Positions 16,701 through 23,325 of a stretch of 32,877 nt of DNA are shown here, one piece after another. Below the pieces are notes generated by a model. That model had not been told where the DNA came from. It did no database searches and saw only the letters and a list, made by a program, of their open reading frames with translations. This DNA is from Rhodococcus sp. (in: high G+C Gram-positive bacteria). GTDB taxonomy: Bacteria; Actinomycetota; Actinomycetes; Mycobacteriales; Mycobacteriaceae. The stretch lies in NCBI GenBank assembly GCA_004211695.1, contig SEEV01000044.1, positions 1 through 32,877 on the forward strand, given 5' to 3'. Each line of letters begins with the position of its first letter. Position 1 is the first letter of the stretch. The translations under genes were made by a program, and so were the position numbers.

Positions 16701-17651
16701 GCGTTTCTCGCCGACGACACGATGATCGCGAGCTACGGACTCGGCGGCGGCTGGATGCACATCGAACACGCAAAGGTCGGCAAGCGCGCCTTCCTCGGCA
16801 ACTCCGGGATGACCGGTCCCGGTCGGCGGGTTCCCAAGAACGGGCTCGTCGCGGTGCTCTCGGCCACTCCGTCGAAGGCGAAATCGGGTTCCTCCTGGCT
16901 GGGCAGTCCTCCCGTCCGCCTCCGCCGGGCGCCCGGCGACTCCGACGCCAGCCGCACGTTCCGTCCGCCGTTCCGGCTCAAGGTCGCTCGCGCCGTCGTC
17001 GAAACGTGCCGCCTCATTCCGGTGATGGTGACGTTCGGGATCGGCCTCGGCGTGTTGTTCGCGCTGGAGGTGATGACCGACGTCGTCGGTTTCTGGCTCG
17101 CGGCGCTGGCCAGCGGGGTCGTCCTCCTCGTCGCGGGTGCGGTCGCTGGGCTGATCTCCGTGATCGCGAAATGGCTGGTGGTCGGTCGGATCGGGAAGAT
17201 CGAGCATCCGCTGTGGAGTTCGTTCGTGTGGCGGAACGAGGTGTCGGACGCTTTCGTGGAGACGGTCGCCGCGCCCTGGTTCGCCCGCGCCGCCACCGGC
17301 ACCGCCGTTCTCAACGTGTGGTTGCGGGGCCTCGGCGCCACCATCGGCAAGGGTGTGTGGTGTGAAACCTACTGGCTCCCCGAGGCCGATCTCGTGACGT
17401 TGGGCGACGGTGCGACCGTGGAACGGGGGTGCGTCGTGCAGACTCACCTGTTCCATGATCGGATCATGTCCATGGACACCGTCATCCTCGGAGCCGGCGC
17501 CACCCTCGGCCCGCACTGTGTCGCGCTGCCCGCCGCCCGGATCGGCGAAGGCGCCACGGTCGGTCCGGCCTCCCTCGTCATGCGCGGCGACACGGTGCCG
17601 CCGTCCACGCGGTGGCAGGGCAACCCGATCGCCCCGTGGCCGGGCACGTGA
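13761..17651 (+). CDS. Pls/PosA-family single-module NRPS, predicted to activate lysine
   Basis: A 1296-aa membrane NRPS. The adenylation domain (about 26-500) has FTSGSTGTPKG, NTYGPTEATV, YRSGDLVRLD, GRADDQVKLGGRRIELGEVD and TSGKVDRNALP with K491. The carrier domain has DDFFELGGGSLS with the phosphopantetheine Ser546. From about 600 to the end are alternating TM helices and left-handed beta-helix (hexapeptide) segments, as in Pls, the epsilon-poly-lysine synthetase. It has no classical condensation or thioesterase domain. Reading the pocket against GrsA gives D-A-E-S-I-G-T-V-V-K, close to the lysine code DAESIGSVCK of bacitracin synthetase. The likely product is an isopeptide homopolymer or lysyl conjugate, made at the inner membrane. 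The TTG start at 13761 is chosen for AGAAGGA upstream. The stop overlaps the next start. Confidence 0.9.
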   Translation: MSLQSPTDSDLSLRIPREFLRREFAPAPRTLVDILVATAEANPEAPAIDDGTTSLTYRELLEEIWQTAEVLAESGVGAGDRVGIRMPSGSCSLYVAILATLAVGAAYVPVDADDPEERAELVFGEAQVRCVVTGTGISVGTAPDREESPRARPPTVDDDAWIIFTSGSTGTPKGVAVNHRNAAAFVDAEARMFLQEDPIRPGDRVLAGLSVAFDASCEEMWLAWRHGACLVPAPRSLVRSGMDLGPWLVARDVSIVSTVPTLASLWPAEALEAVRLLIFGGEACPPELAERLAVDGREVWNTYGPTEATVVACGALMDAKSPVSIGLPLDGWDLAVVDAAGEPVPEGEVGELVIGGVGLARYLDPAKDAEKYAPMPTLGWDRAYRSGDLVRLDRSGLLFQGRADDQVKLGGRRIELGEVDNALQNLPGVGGAAAAVRRTGAGHQVLVGYLASTNPDFDLKAAHAALTEQLPAALVPRLVLVDELPTRTSGKVDRNALPWPPPGVDDAAEKLGLEGTQAWVAGLWASILGAEITGSDDDFFELGGGSLSAAQLVTALRERFPEVTVAQLYDHPRLGSLAEYLDELAPIDAAEPRDVTPTPRRSQLAQIAATVPLTTLTGLQWVTWLAIANNVFSWFTVVPWAPTVSWWWILLAFFAFISPVGRMAISVIGSRILLRGLEPGTYPRGGSEHVRLWVALRLTEASGAANLSGAPWMLYYARALGATVGKGVDLHTLPPVTGMLELGDGCSVEPEVDLSGHWVDGDVVHIGGIKIGPGASVGARSTLLPGATIGRNAEVEAGSAVFGRVKANQHWAGSPAVKVGKAVHPWPEETPRRASYWVPVFGATSMLIAGLPIFALVAGIVVIGWWIREAGTLGSAVLQSVVILPVATLVSLAVFAVLTVVSVRLLSIGLHEGYHPVRSRIGWQVWAIERLMDSARTFLFPLYASLLTPGWLRLLGARIGKNVEASTVLMLPKFTTVADGAFLADDTMIASYGLGGGWMHIEHAKVGKRAFLGNSGMTGPGRRVPKNGLVAVLSATPSKAKSGSSWLGSPPVRLRRAPGDSDASRTFRPPFRLKVARAVVETCRLIPVMVTFGIGLGVLFALEVMTDVVGFWLAALASGVVLLVAGAVAGLISVIAKWLVVGRIGKIEHPLWSSFVWRNEVSDAFVETVAAPWFARAATGTAVLNVWLRGLGATIGKGVWCETYWLPEADLVTLGDGATVERGCVVQTHLFHDRIMSMDTVILGAGATLGPHCVALPAARIGEGATVGPASLVMRGDTVPPSTRWQGNPIAPWPGT

Positions 17652-18964
17652 AGCCCGGCAAGGGGATCGACGAGCCGGTCGACCCGTACCTCCCCCAGAA
17701 CGGCAACCGCGGATACCGGGTGTCGCGGTACGACCTCGAACTCTCGTACAAGGTCCACAGCAACCGGTTGGCCGGCAAGGCCACCATCACCGCGGTGACC
17801 ACCGAGGTACGGTCCCGGTTCGCCCTGGACCTGGCATCCAACCTGCACGTGACGAAGGTCGCGGCCAACGGTTCCCGCAACACGAAGTGGCTGCACCGGA
17901 ACGGCAAGCTGATCATCACGCCCGCCCAGAAGATCCCGGCGGGTGGCGCCCTGGTGCTCACCGTTCAATACGGGGGTTCCCCGAAACCGATCCGGAGTAT
18001 GTGGGGCGAGGTCGGCTGGGAGGAACTGTCGGAGGGAGCGCTCGTCGCGAACCAGCCCAACGGGGCGGCGTCCTGGTTTCCCTGCGACGACCATCCGAGT
18101 TCGAAGGCCAGTTACCGCATCGCGATCACCACCGATTCGCCGTATTTCACCGTCGCCAACGGGGCGCTGGTCGGCAAGCAGACCCGGGCCAGCCAGACGA
18201 CGTGGGTCTACGAGCAGACCGAGCCGATGCCGAGTTACCTGGCCACCATCCAGATCGGACCGTACGAACGCCGCAGCTTCGCATCGGGGAGTGTTCCGAT
18301 GTTCGCCGTCCACCCGCCGCGACTGCGTGCGTCGTTCGACGTGGACTTCGGCCGGCAGCCTCAGATGATGGACGTGTTCGGCCGGTTGTTCGGCCCCTAC
18401 CCGTTCGCCGACTACACGGTGGTCGTGACCGACGACGAGTTGGAGATCCCGCTCGAGGCGCAGGGACTGTCGATCTTCGGCGCCAACCATTGCACCGGGC
18501 GGCGCTGGTCCGAACGACTGGTGGCGCACGAACTCGCCCACCAGTGGTTCGGCAACAGCCTGACGCTCGGCCAGTGGCGGGACATCTGGCTGCATGAGGG
18601 ATTCGCCTGTTACGCGGAGTGGATCTGGTCGGAGAACTCCGGTGGGCCGTCGGCTCACCGGCTCGCGGTCCAGGCGCATCAGGGGCTGTCCCGGAAACCG
18701 CAGGATCTGGTGATCGCCGATCCGGGACCGCAGTTGATGTTCGACGACCGCGTCTACAAGCGGGGCGCTCTCACACTCCACGCATTACGACGCCGGCTCG
18801 GCGACGACAAGTTCTTCGCGTTGCTGCGGCAGTGGACTCTGGCCCATCGCCACTCCACGGTCACGACTGAGCAGTTCACCGACCTGGCAACCCATTACAC
18901 CGACGAGTCACTGCGCAGGCTGTGGGATTCCTGGCTCGGGGAGAAGACGCTGCCACCGATGTGA
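17648..18964 (+). CDS. M1-family zinc metallopeptidase coupled to the NRPS
   Basis: A 438-aa M1-type aminopeptidase. The zinc site is HELAHQWFGN (H294, E295, H298) with the third ligand E317 in WLHEGFACY, giving HEXXH-x18-E. A probable transition-state Tyr is in FDDRVYKRGA. The usual substrate-anchoring GAMEN is replaced by EAQG (about 270-273). It is compact: it has the N-terminal beta domain and catalytic domain but not the long C-terminal helical domain of PepN. No signal peptide is visible. The GTG at 17648 overlaps the NRPS stop in GTGA, so the two are made together. In Streptomyces poly-lysine producers, zinc aminopeptidases degrade the polymer, so a trimming or self-protection role is inferred. 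The tail overlaps the MFS gene by 70 bp. Confidence 0.92.
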   Translation: MKPGKGIDEPVDPYLPQNGNRGYRVSRYDLELSYKVHSNRLAGKATITAVTTEVRSRFALDLASNLHVTKVAANGSRNTKWLHRNGKLIITPAQKIPAGGALVLTVQYGGSPKPIRSMWGEVGWEELSEGALVANQPNGAASWFPCDDHPSSKASYRIAITTDSPYFTVANGALVGKQTRASQTTWVYEQTEPMPSYLATIQIGPYERRSFASGSVPMFAVHPPRLRASFDVDFGRQPQMMDVFGRLFGPYPFADYTVVVTDDELEIPLEAQGLSIFGANHCTGRRWSERLVAHELAHQWFGNSLTLGQWRDIWLHEGFACYAEWIWSENSGGPSAHRLAVQAHQGLSRKPQDLVIADPGPQLMFDDRVYKRGALTLHALRRRLGDDKFFALLRQWTLAHRHSTVTTEQFTDLATHYTDESLRRLWDSWLGEKTLPPM

Positions 18965-20226
18965 TCTGCCGTCACCTCCGAGGTCGGGAGGTGCGACCGC
19001 CACTTGGTGAGTGCGAGCGCGAGGCATCCCGCGACCGCGACCGCGCCGAAGACGAACATCCTCGGGTACGTCACCGCCGGAAACGTCTCGGACAGGTATG
19101 CCATCACGACGGGCGTCCCGAATCCCAGATACGTCAGCGAGTAGAAGACCGCGGTGAGTCCGGCGAGGTCTTCCGGTCCCGCGATCCGCTGGATCTCCTG
19201 CAGTCCCGACACCATGGCCATGCCGTATCCGCAGCCGAGCACGACGGCGGCGACGAGTGCGAGCGGAACGGTCAGCGCGGACGCGGCGACGACGGCCGCG
19301 ACCATTCCTGCGAGGACGAAGACGAGCGACACCACGACGGCGCGCGCGTTGCGGGGCGTGTCGATCTTGCGACCGAGCGCCTGGATGGCGAAGCCCGCCC
19401 CGAGGCCGACCATGCACATGAGCGCGGAGAACGCGAGCGGCAGCCCACCGGTGTTCCGGGACATCAGCGACGGGAGCACCGCGTAGGCGGCGGCCGCCGT
19501 ACCGAACACCCATGGCGCGAGCGGAGCGATCACGAAGAGAAACCGCTTGTGGGAGGCGGACGGGATCGCGAGGTCGCGGACGAGGGAGACTCGTTCGGAC
19601 ACTGGCTGGGCCGCGCGGGTCTCGGGGGCCCGCCACAGCGCGACGGCGGCACCGACGGCGATCGCGCTGTGCACGGCGTAAGACAGGACGCTCGGCAGCG
19701 GCGCCCACTGGGCGAGGACACCGGCGACGCCCGCGCCGAGACCGAATCCGCCGGTCAGGCTCATCGCGGCCCGACGTGCGCCGGCGCCGGCGGCGGGATC
19801 CCACGGCGCGGTCGACAGTTCCTTCACCCAGCTGCCGCCCACTGCCATGCCGAGCCCGAGCGCGACGCCGCACAGGATGCGTCCCACGATCAGCAGGGCC
19901 GCCGAGTCGGAGCCGAACGCGAGCAGCATCGACCCGACGATCGTCAGAACGGGGGCGGGCAGCAGGATCGGACGCCGCCCGAGCCGGTCGGACAGCGGGC
20001 CGCCGAGCAGCAGTGCGGGGACGATCCCCAGCACGTACGCGAAGAGGAACAGGTCGACGGTCACCGCTGAGAAGCCGTGATCCGTGCGGTACATCCCGAG
20101 CAGCGGAGTGAATTCGTTGCCGCCCCACGCCACCGCGAACATCGTCGCGGCCACCAGCATCCAGTGCCGTGGCGACGACACCGGCTCGACGGCAGTGTCC
20201 GCGGGGTTGTCCCGGACGACGGTCAT
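18895..20226 (-). CDS. MFS transporter, 12-TM type, coupled to a GntR regulator
   Basis: A 443-aa major facilitator with about 12 TM helices. The motif-A loop GGPLSDRLGRRPILLP follows TM2, and a motif-A-like loop (ALGRKIDTPRNAR) follows TM8. It begins with WMLVAATMFAVAWGGNEFTPLLGMYR. The ATG at 20226 overlaps the GntR stop (ATGA), so it is translationally coupled. Being last in the minus-strand set downstream of the GGT-like, RidA and oxidase genes, it most likely imports that pathway's substrate, though export cannot be excluded. The substrate is unknown. Its 3' end overlaps the M1 peptidase gene on the other strand. Confidence 0.9.
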   Translation of the reverse strand: MTVVRDNPADTAVEPVSSPRHWMLVAATMFAVAWGGNEFTPLLGMYRTDHGFSAVTVDLFLFAYVLGIVPALLLGGPLSDRLGRRPILLPAPVLTIVGSMLLAFGSDSAALLIVGRILCGVALGLGMAVGGSWVKELSTAPWDPAAGAGARRAAMSLTGGFGLGAGVAGVLAQWAPLPSVLSYAVHSAIAVGAAVALWRAPETRAAQPVSERVSLVRDLAIPSASHKRFLFVIAPLAPWVFGTAAAAYAVLPSLMSRNTGGLPLAFSALMCMVGLGAGFAIQALGRKIDTPRNARAVVVSLVFVLAGMVAAVVAASALTVPLALVAAVVLGCGYGMAMVSGLQEIQRIAGPEDLAGLTAVFYSLTYLGFGTPVVMAYLSETFPAVTYPRMFVFGAVAVAGCLALALTKWRSHLPTSEVTADHIGGSVFSPSQESHSLRSDSSV

Positions 20227-20876
20227 CGCGCGACTCCTCTCGGATTGAGTGCGTGGACCTGGCGCATGTGGACGAGCACCGCGGCGTCGAACCCGGCGGC
20301 GTCACCCGCTTCGACGAGTTCGGTCAAGTTCTCGTGGTCGGCGATGATCCGGGGCAATTGGCCCGGATCGCGGGTGATCGAGTGGGCCGTCATCCGGCGC
20401 TGCCGTTCACGGATGCTGGAGTAGAACGTCGCGAGCAGCGGGTTCTCCCCGGCCTCGACGATCATCCGATGGAAGTCGGCATCCGCGGCGCTGAACGCGG
20501 CGACGTCGCCTCGCTCGGCGATCTCCCGTTGTTCCACGAGGTTCTCGCGGAGGCGCGCGACGAGCAGTTCCCGGGTGCGGGGCTGGTCAGCGAGCAGCCG
20601 GACGCTGTGCGTCTCGACGAGTTGCCGGGCGTCGACCACGTGTTCCGCCTCGCCGTCCGCGACGGGCACGATCAGGGCGCCGCGCTTCGGGTACAGCCGC
20701 ATCCAGCCCTCGGCCTCGAGGCGGAGGAAGGCTTCGCGCACGGGGGTGCGGCTCAGGCCCATCCGTCCGGCGATCTCGCCCTCGCTGATCAGTTCACCGC
20801 CGGGCAGACCGCCCGACAGGATGAGCTCCTTGACCTCGCGATAGGCCTGCTCCGCGGCGGAATACAACATAGACAC
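20223..20876 (-). CDS. GntR-family regulator, FadR subfamily (FCD domain)
   Basis: A 217-aa regulator. The winged helix covers about residues 10-75: AYREVKELILSGGLPGG, then ISEGEIAGRMGLSRTPVREA, FLRLEAEGW and the wing. The C-terminal all-helical FCD domain contains DADFHRMIVEAGENPLL and a final DHENLTELVEAGDAAGFDAA. FCD ligands are usually small organic acids bound through a metal held by Asp and His residues, several of which are visible. The start is GTG 20876 or ATG 20870; both sit inside an inverted repeat. It shares a transcript with the MFS gene and probably represses itself and the neighbouring operon until a pathway acid accumulates. Confidence 0.92.
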   Translation of the reverse strand: MSMLYSAAEQAYREVKELILSGGLPGGELISEGEIAGRMGLSRTPVREAFLRLEAEGWMRLYPKRGALIVPVADGEAEHVVDARQLVETHSVRLLADQPRTRELLVARLRENLVEQREIAERGDVAAFSAADADFHRMIVEAGENPLLATFYSSIRERQRRMTAHSITRDPGQLPRIIADHENLTELVEAGDAAGFDAAVLVHMRQVHALNPRGVAR

Positions 20877-20890
20877 AAGATGTATTTATA
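20862..20890 (-). promoter_or_regulatory. Promoter and inverted repeat at the GntR start
   Basis: On the minus strand TATAAA (20890-20885) lies eight bases before the GTG, with no ribosome site, suggesting a leaderless transcript. ATACA (20885-20881) and TGTAT (20866-20862) form a 24-bp inverted repeat over the start codon, a likely autoregulatory operator. It gives the gntR-MFS pair a promoter of its own within the larger set. Confidence 0.5.
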
Positions 20891-20911
20891 CCCGCGTGCC
20901 CGGTGCCGGGT

Positions 20912-21352
20912 CTACGGAGATACCGCCACTGTGAGCTCTATCTCCACGGGCGCACCGGACGGCAGGGCGTACACGCCGATCGCACTGCGCACCGGCAGAG
21001 CCTCGGGTCCCAGGCTCTCGACCAGCGCGTCGGACGCGCCGTCGGCCACCGCGGACAGCTCGTGGAAGTCCCGGGTACACGCGATGAAGACGCTCATGCG
21101 CAGGCACCGGGAGATGGCCGCCGTGCCGCCGACGGCCGCGGCGATGGCGGCGATCGCATTTCTCGCCGCCAACCCTGCGGCCTCCCGGACCTCTGGGACG
21201 TCCAGGTCCCTTCCGACGATGCCGGTGACGGTCAGTTCACCGTCGCGGCGTGGTGTCATCCCGGCGCTGTAGGCGATTCCGCCGTGCACGACGGCGGGAA
21301 TGTAGCGGCCCTGGGGTCGCGGGCCAGCGGCGACGGATTCCTGTTCAGACAC
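20912..21352 (-). CDS. RidA/YjgF-family protein (enamine/imine deaminase)
   Basis: A 146-aa RidA-fold protein. The signature region includes HGGIAYSAGMTPRRDGEL, the helix VREAAGLAARNAIAAI, the arginine in LPVRSAIGVYALP that holds a substrate carboxylate in RidA, and the final EIELTVAV. RidA proteins trim in the cytosol and hydrolyse reactive 2-aminoacrylate and other enamines or imines to carbonyl and ammonia; pathway-specific versions also exist. The GTG at 21352 overlaps the end of the GGT-like gene by 8 bp and has AGGAAGGA upstream. In this operon it probably hydrolyses an imine made by the oxidase. Confidence 0.92.
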   Translation of the reverse strand: MSEQESVAAGPRPQGRYIPAVVHGGIAYSAGMTPRRDGELTVTGIVGRDLDVPEVREAAGLAARNAIAAIAAAVGGTAAISRCLRMSVFIACTRDFHELSAVADGASDALVESLGPEALPVRSAIGVYALPSGAPVEIELTVAVSP

Positions 21353-22937
21353 CGAGCGCGATTCCTTCCTGGCGAGGGTCCGCGGCGCCGGACAGCAGAC
21401 CGCGCCCGGGGTCGACGGAGATGATCTGAGCGCTTCCGCCCGCGGCCCACGGCCCCTGCAGTGTGACGTCGTGTCCGAGGGCCCGGAGTTCACTGCGCAC
21501 TTCTTCGGGCACTCGCGACTCGCACCGCAGTTCCGCCGGGCGACCGACCACATCGGCGTCGCTTCCGGGAAAGACCGTGAAACGTGGCGCCGCGACGGCC
21601 TCCGCCGGGTCGAGTCCGTGGTCGAGCAGGTGCGAGATCAGCTGCATGTTCCACTGCACCTGGCCGTCGCCGCCCGGGGTGTTGCCGACATGCAGGAGGT
21701 TCCCGGACGTATCGGTGATCACCCACGCGTTGAGGGTGTGCAGCGGTTTGCGGCGGGGCGCCGCCGAGTTGGGATGTCCCGGGATCAGGTAGGCCCCGCG
21801 GCCGTATCGGTTGTTCAGCACCACTCCGGTGCCGGGGACGGTCGTCTTCGCGCCGAACGTGAAGGCGAGCGAGTGGATGAAACTGACGGCACGGCCTTCG
21901 GAGTCCACCGCGACCGTCGAGGTGGTGTCGCCGGCGGTCACGCTGAAGGCCCCTGACGACGCCCGGTGGCCGTCCAGCCGGGCTCTCGCCGCCCCGACCG
22001 CTGCGGGCTCCAGCACCGCCTTCCACCCGTCGTCGCCGGCGCCGCAGGTCGCGAGCCGGTCCTCGAAGGCGAGTCGCGCGGCCCGCGCCATGCGATCGAC
22101 GGCCGGGGCGGTGAGCCACGGCGAGAAGCCCACCACGCCGTCGCACAGCGCCGCCTGTTGGAGCACCATCCATCCGGGTGTGGGCAGCGGAGTCTGGTGG
22201 ATGACCGCGCCGGCGTAGTGCCCGCTGATCGCAGCCTCCGCCCGCACGCCGGCGCCGGCCGCCCACTCCTCCCCGCTGAACGGTGCCCCGCCGGCGCGCA
22301 GCGCTTCGACGGACTGCTGCGCGAAGGAGCCGGTGTAGAAGCCGTGGATATCGCGCGCGAGCGCACGGATCGATCGGGCCAGGTCGCGCTGCGGCAGCAG
22401 CTCACCGACCTGCGGCAACCGGCCGTCGGGGAGATACACCGCACGCAGGCCGGGGTCGTCTGCGATCGCGGTCTGCGCTTCTCGCACGTCCTCGCGGGTT
22501 TTCGCCGAGCAGGGCAGCCCCTTCTCCGCCGCGCGCACCGCAGGCGCCCAGAGATCGTCCAGCGAGCGGGTCGCGCCACCGGCGTGCAGGGCGCCGAGGG
22601 CGGCCGGGGCTCCGGGAACGGCCACCGCCAATGCCCCGTCGAGAGGAATCGACCGCAACCCGCGTTCGGTGTAGAACTCCACGTCGCCGCCGTCGGGACC
22701 GAAGCCGCTGCCCCCGACCGTCCACACCGATCCGTCCGGTTCGCGGACGACGGCGAACGCGTCGCCGCCGATCCCGCACTGTCCCGGCAACGTCAACCAG
22801 GTCATCGCGGCCATGGCCAGCGACGCGTCGATCGCGTTGCCTCCGTCGGCCAGCACGCGCGCACCTACCGTGCTCGCCGCGGGATGACTGGACGAGACCA
22901 TGCCGTCGGCGGAGAGAGTGGACGGTCGCGGGTTCAC
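21345..22937 (-). CDS. Gamma-glutamyltransferase-family Ntn hydrolase
   Basis: A 530-aa GGT superfamily proenzyme. The large-subunit part has SSSHPAASTVGARVLADGGN, GIGGDAFAVV and GFYTGSFAQQ. The predicted self-cleavage site precedes GDTTSTVAVD, giving the nucleophile T338. The small-subunit part has LNNRYGRGAYLIPGHPN and the glycine pair in VGNTPGGDGQVQWN. Canonical GGTs have TTH-x-SV at the nucleophile; here it is TTSTVAV, and no signal peptide is seen, so this is a cytoplasmic relative that may cleave a gamma-glutamyl or other N-acyl bond. The GTG at 22937 overlaps the Rieske gene stop (GTGA). Amide cleavage fits the operon's apparent amine-degrading role. Confidence 0.9.
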   Translation of the reverse strand: MNPRPSTLSADGMVSSSHPAASTVGARVLADGGNAIDASLAMAAMTWLTLPGQCGIGGDAFAVVREPDGSVWTVGGSGFGPDGGDVEFYTERGLRSIPLDGALAVAVPGAPAALGALHAGGATRSLDDLWAPAVRAAEKGLPCSAKTREDVREAQTAIADDPGLRAVYLPDGRLPQVGELLPQRDLARSIRALARDIHGFYTGSFAQQSVEALRAGGAPFSGEEWAAGAGVRAEAAISGHYAGAVIHQTPLPTPGWMVLQQAALCDGVVGFSPWLTAPAVDRMARAARLAFEDRLATCGAGDDGWKAVLEPAAVGAARARLDGHRASSGAFSVTAGDTTSTVAVDSEGRAVSFIHSLAFTFGAKTTVPGTGVVLNNRYGRGAYLIPGHPNSAAPRRKPLHTLNAWVITDTSGNLLHVGNTPGGDGQVQWNMQLISHLLDHGLDPAEAVAAPRFTVFPGSDADVVGRPAELRCESRVPEEVRSELRALGHDVTLQGPWAAGGSAQIISVDPGRGLLSGAADPRQEGIALGV

Positions 22938-23296
22938 TTCATGCACCCCCGCGCGGCCCGCCGACGCGGGATGGAACTGGTGTCGTCGGGGTCGATACCG
23001 ACGTAGATCTCGCCGTCCCGTTCCTCCACCGGATACGTCTTGATCGCCACCGTCGCCGGCGGGCACACGGGTTCGCCGGTCTCCAGGTCGAATACGCTGC
23101 CGTGGCAGGAGCATCCGATGCCGTCGTCGACGAGTTTCCCCGAAGACAACAGGCAGTCCAGGTGCGTGCAGTAGTTCGACGTGGCGTAGGCCTTCCCGTT
23201 CAGACGCGCCACGGCGAACTCGTGTTCGCCGGCGAAGAAGCGGCGCACGATGCCTTCGGAAACCTGTCCGGAGCGCGCAACGCGAGTGAATTCCAT
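22934..23296 (-). CDS. Rieske [2Fe-2S] ferredoxin
   Basis: A 120-aa Rieske-type ferredoxin. The cluster ligands are visible in NYCTHLDC (Cys-x-His) and, 16 residues on, CSCH (Cys-x2-His), followed by GSVFDLETGEPVCPPA and a terminal strand TYPVEERDGEIYVGI. The C-terminal extension is Arg-rich (PRRRAARG). It passes electrons from the operon's ferredoxin reductase to an oxygenase, here most simply the di-metal oxidase. The ATG at 23296 has AGGGAGAA upstream. It lies 29 bp after the aldehyde dehydrogenase and overlaps the GGT-like gene by 4 bp. Confidence 0.95.
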   Translation of the reverse strand: MEFTRVARSGQVSEGIVRRFFAGEHEFAVARLNGKAYATSNYCTHLDCLLSSGKLVDDGIGCSCHGSVFDLETGEPVCPPATVAIKTYPVEERDGEIYVGIDPDDTSSIPRRRAARGCMK

Positions 23297-23325
23297 GGTC
23301 TTCTCCCTCTGTCGACAGGTACGTC

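Noticed and set aside
13761-17651. Large polyketide or multi-module NRPS cluster
   Set aside because: There is a single A-T module with a membrane/beta-helix tail and no neighbouring ketosynthase, condensation or thioesterase domains.
22938-23114. Upstream extension of the GGT-like frame
   Set aside because: It lies inside the Rieske gene in another frame. The GTG at 22937 gives the normal family N-terminus and a coupled overlap.
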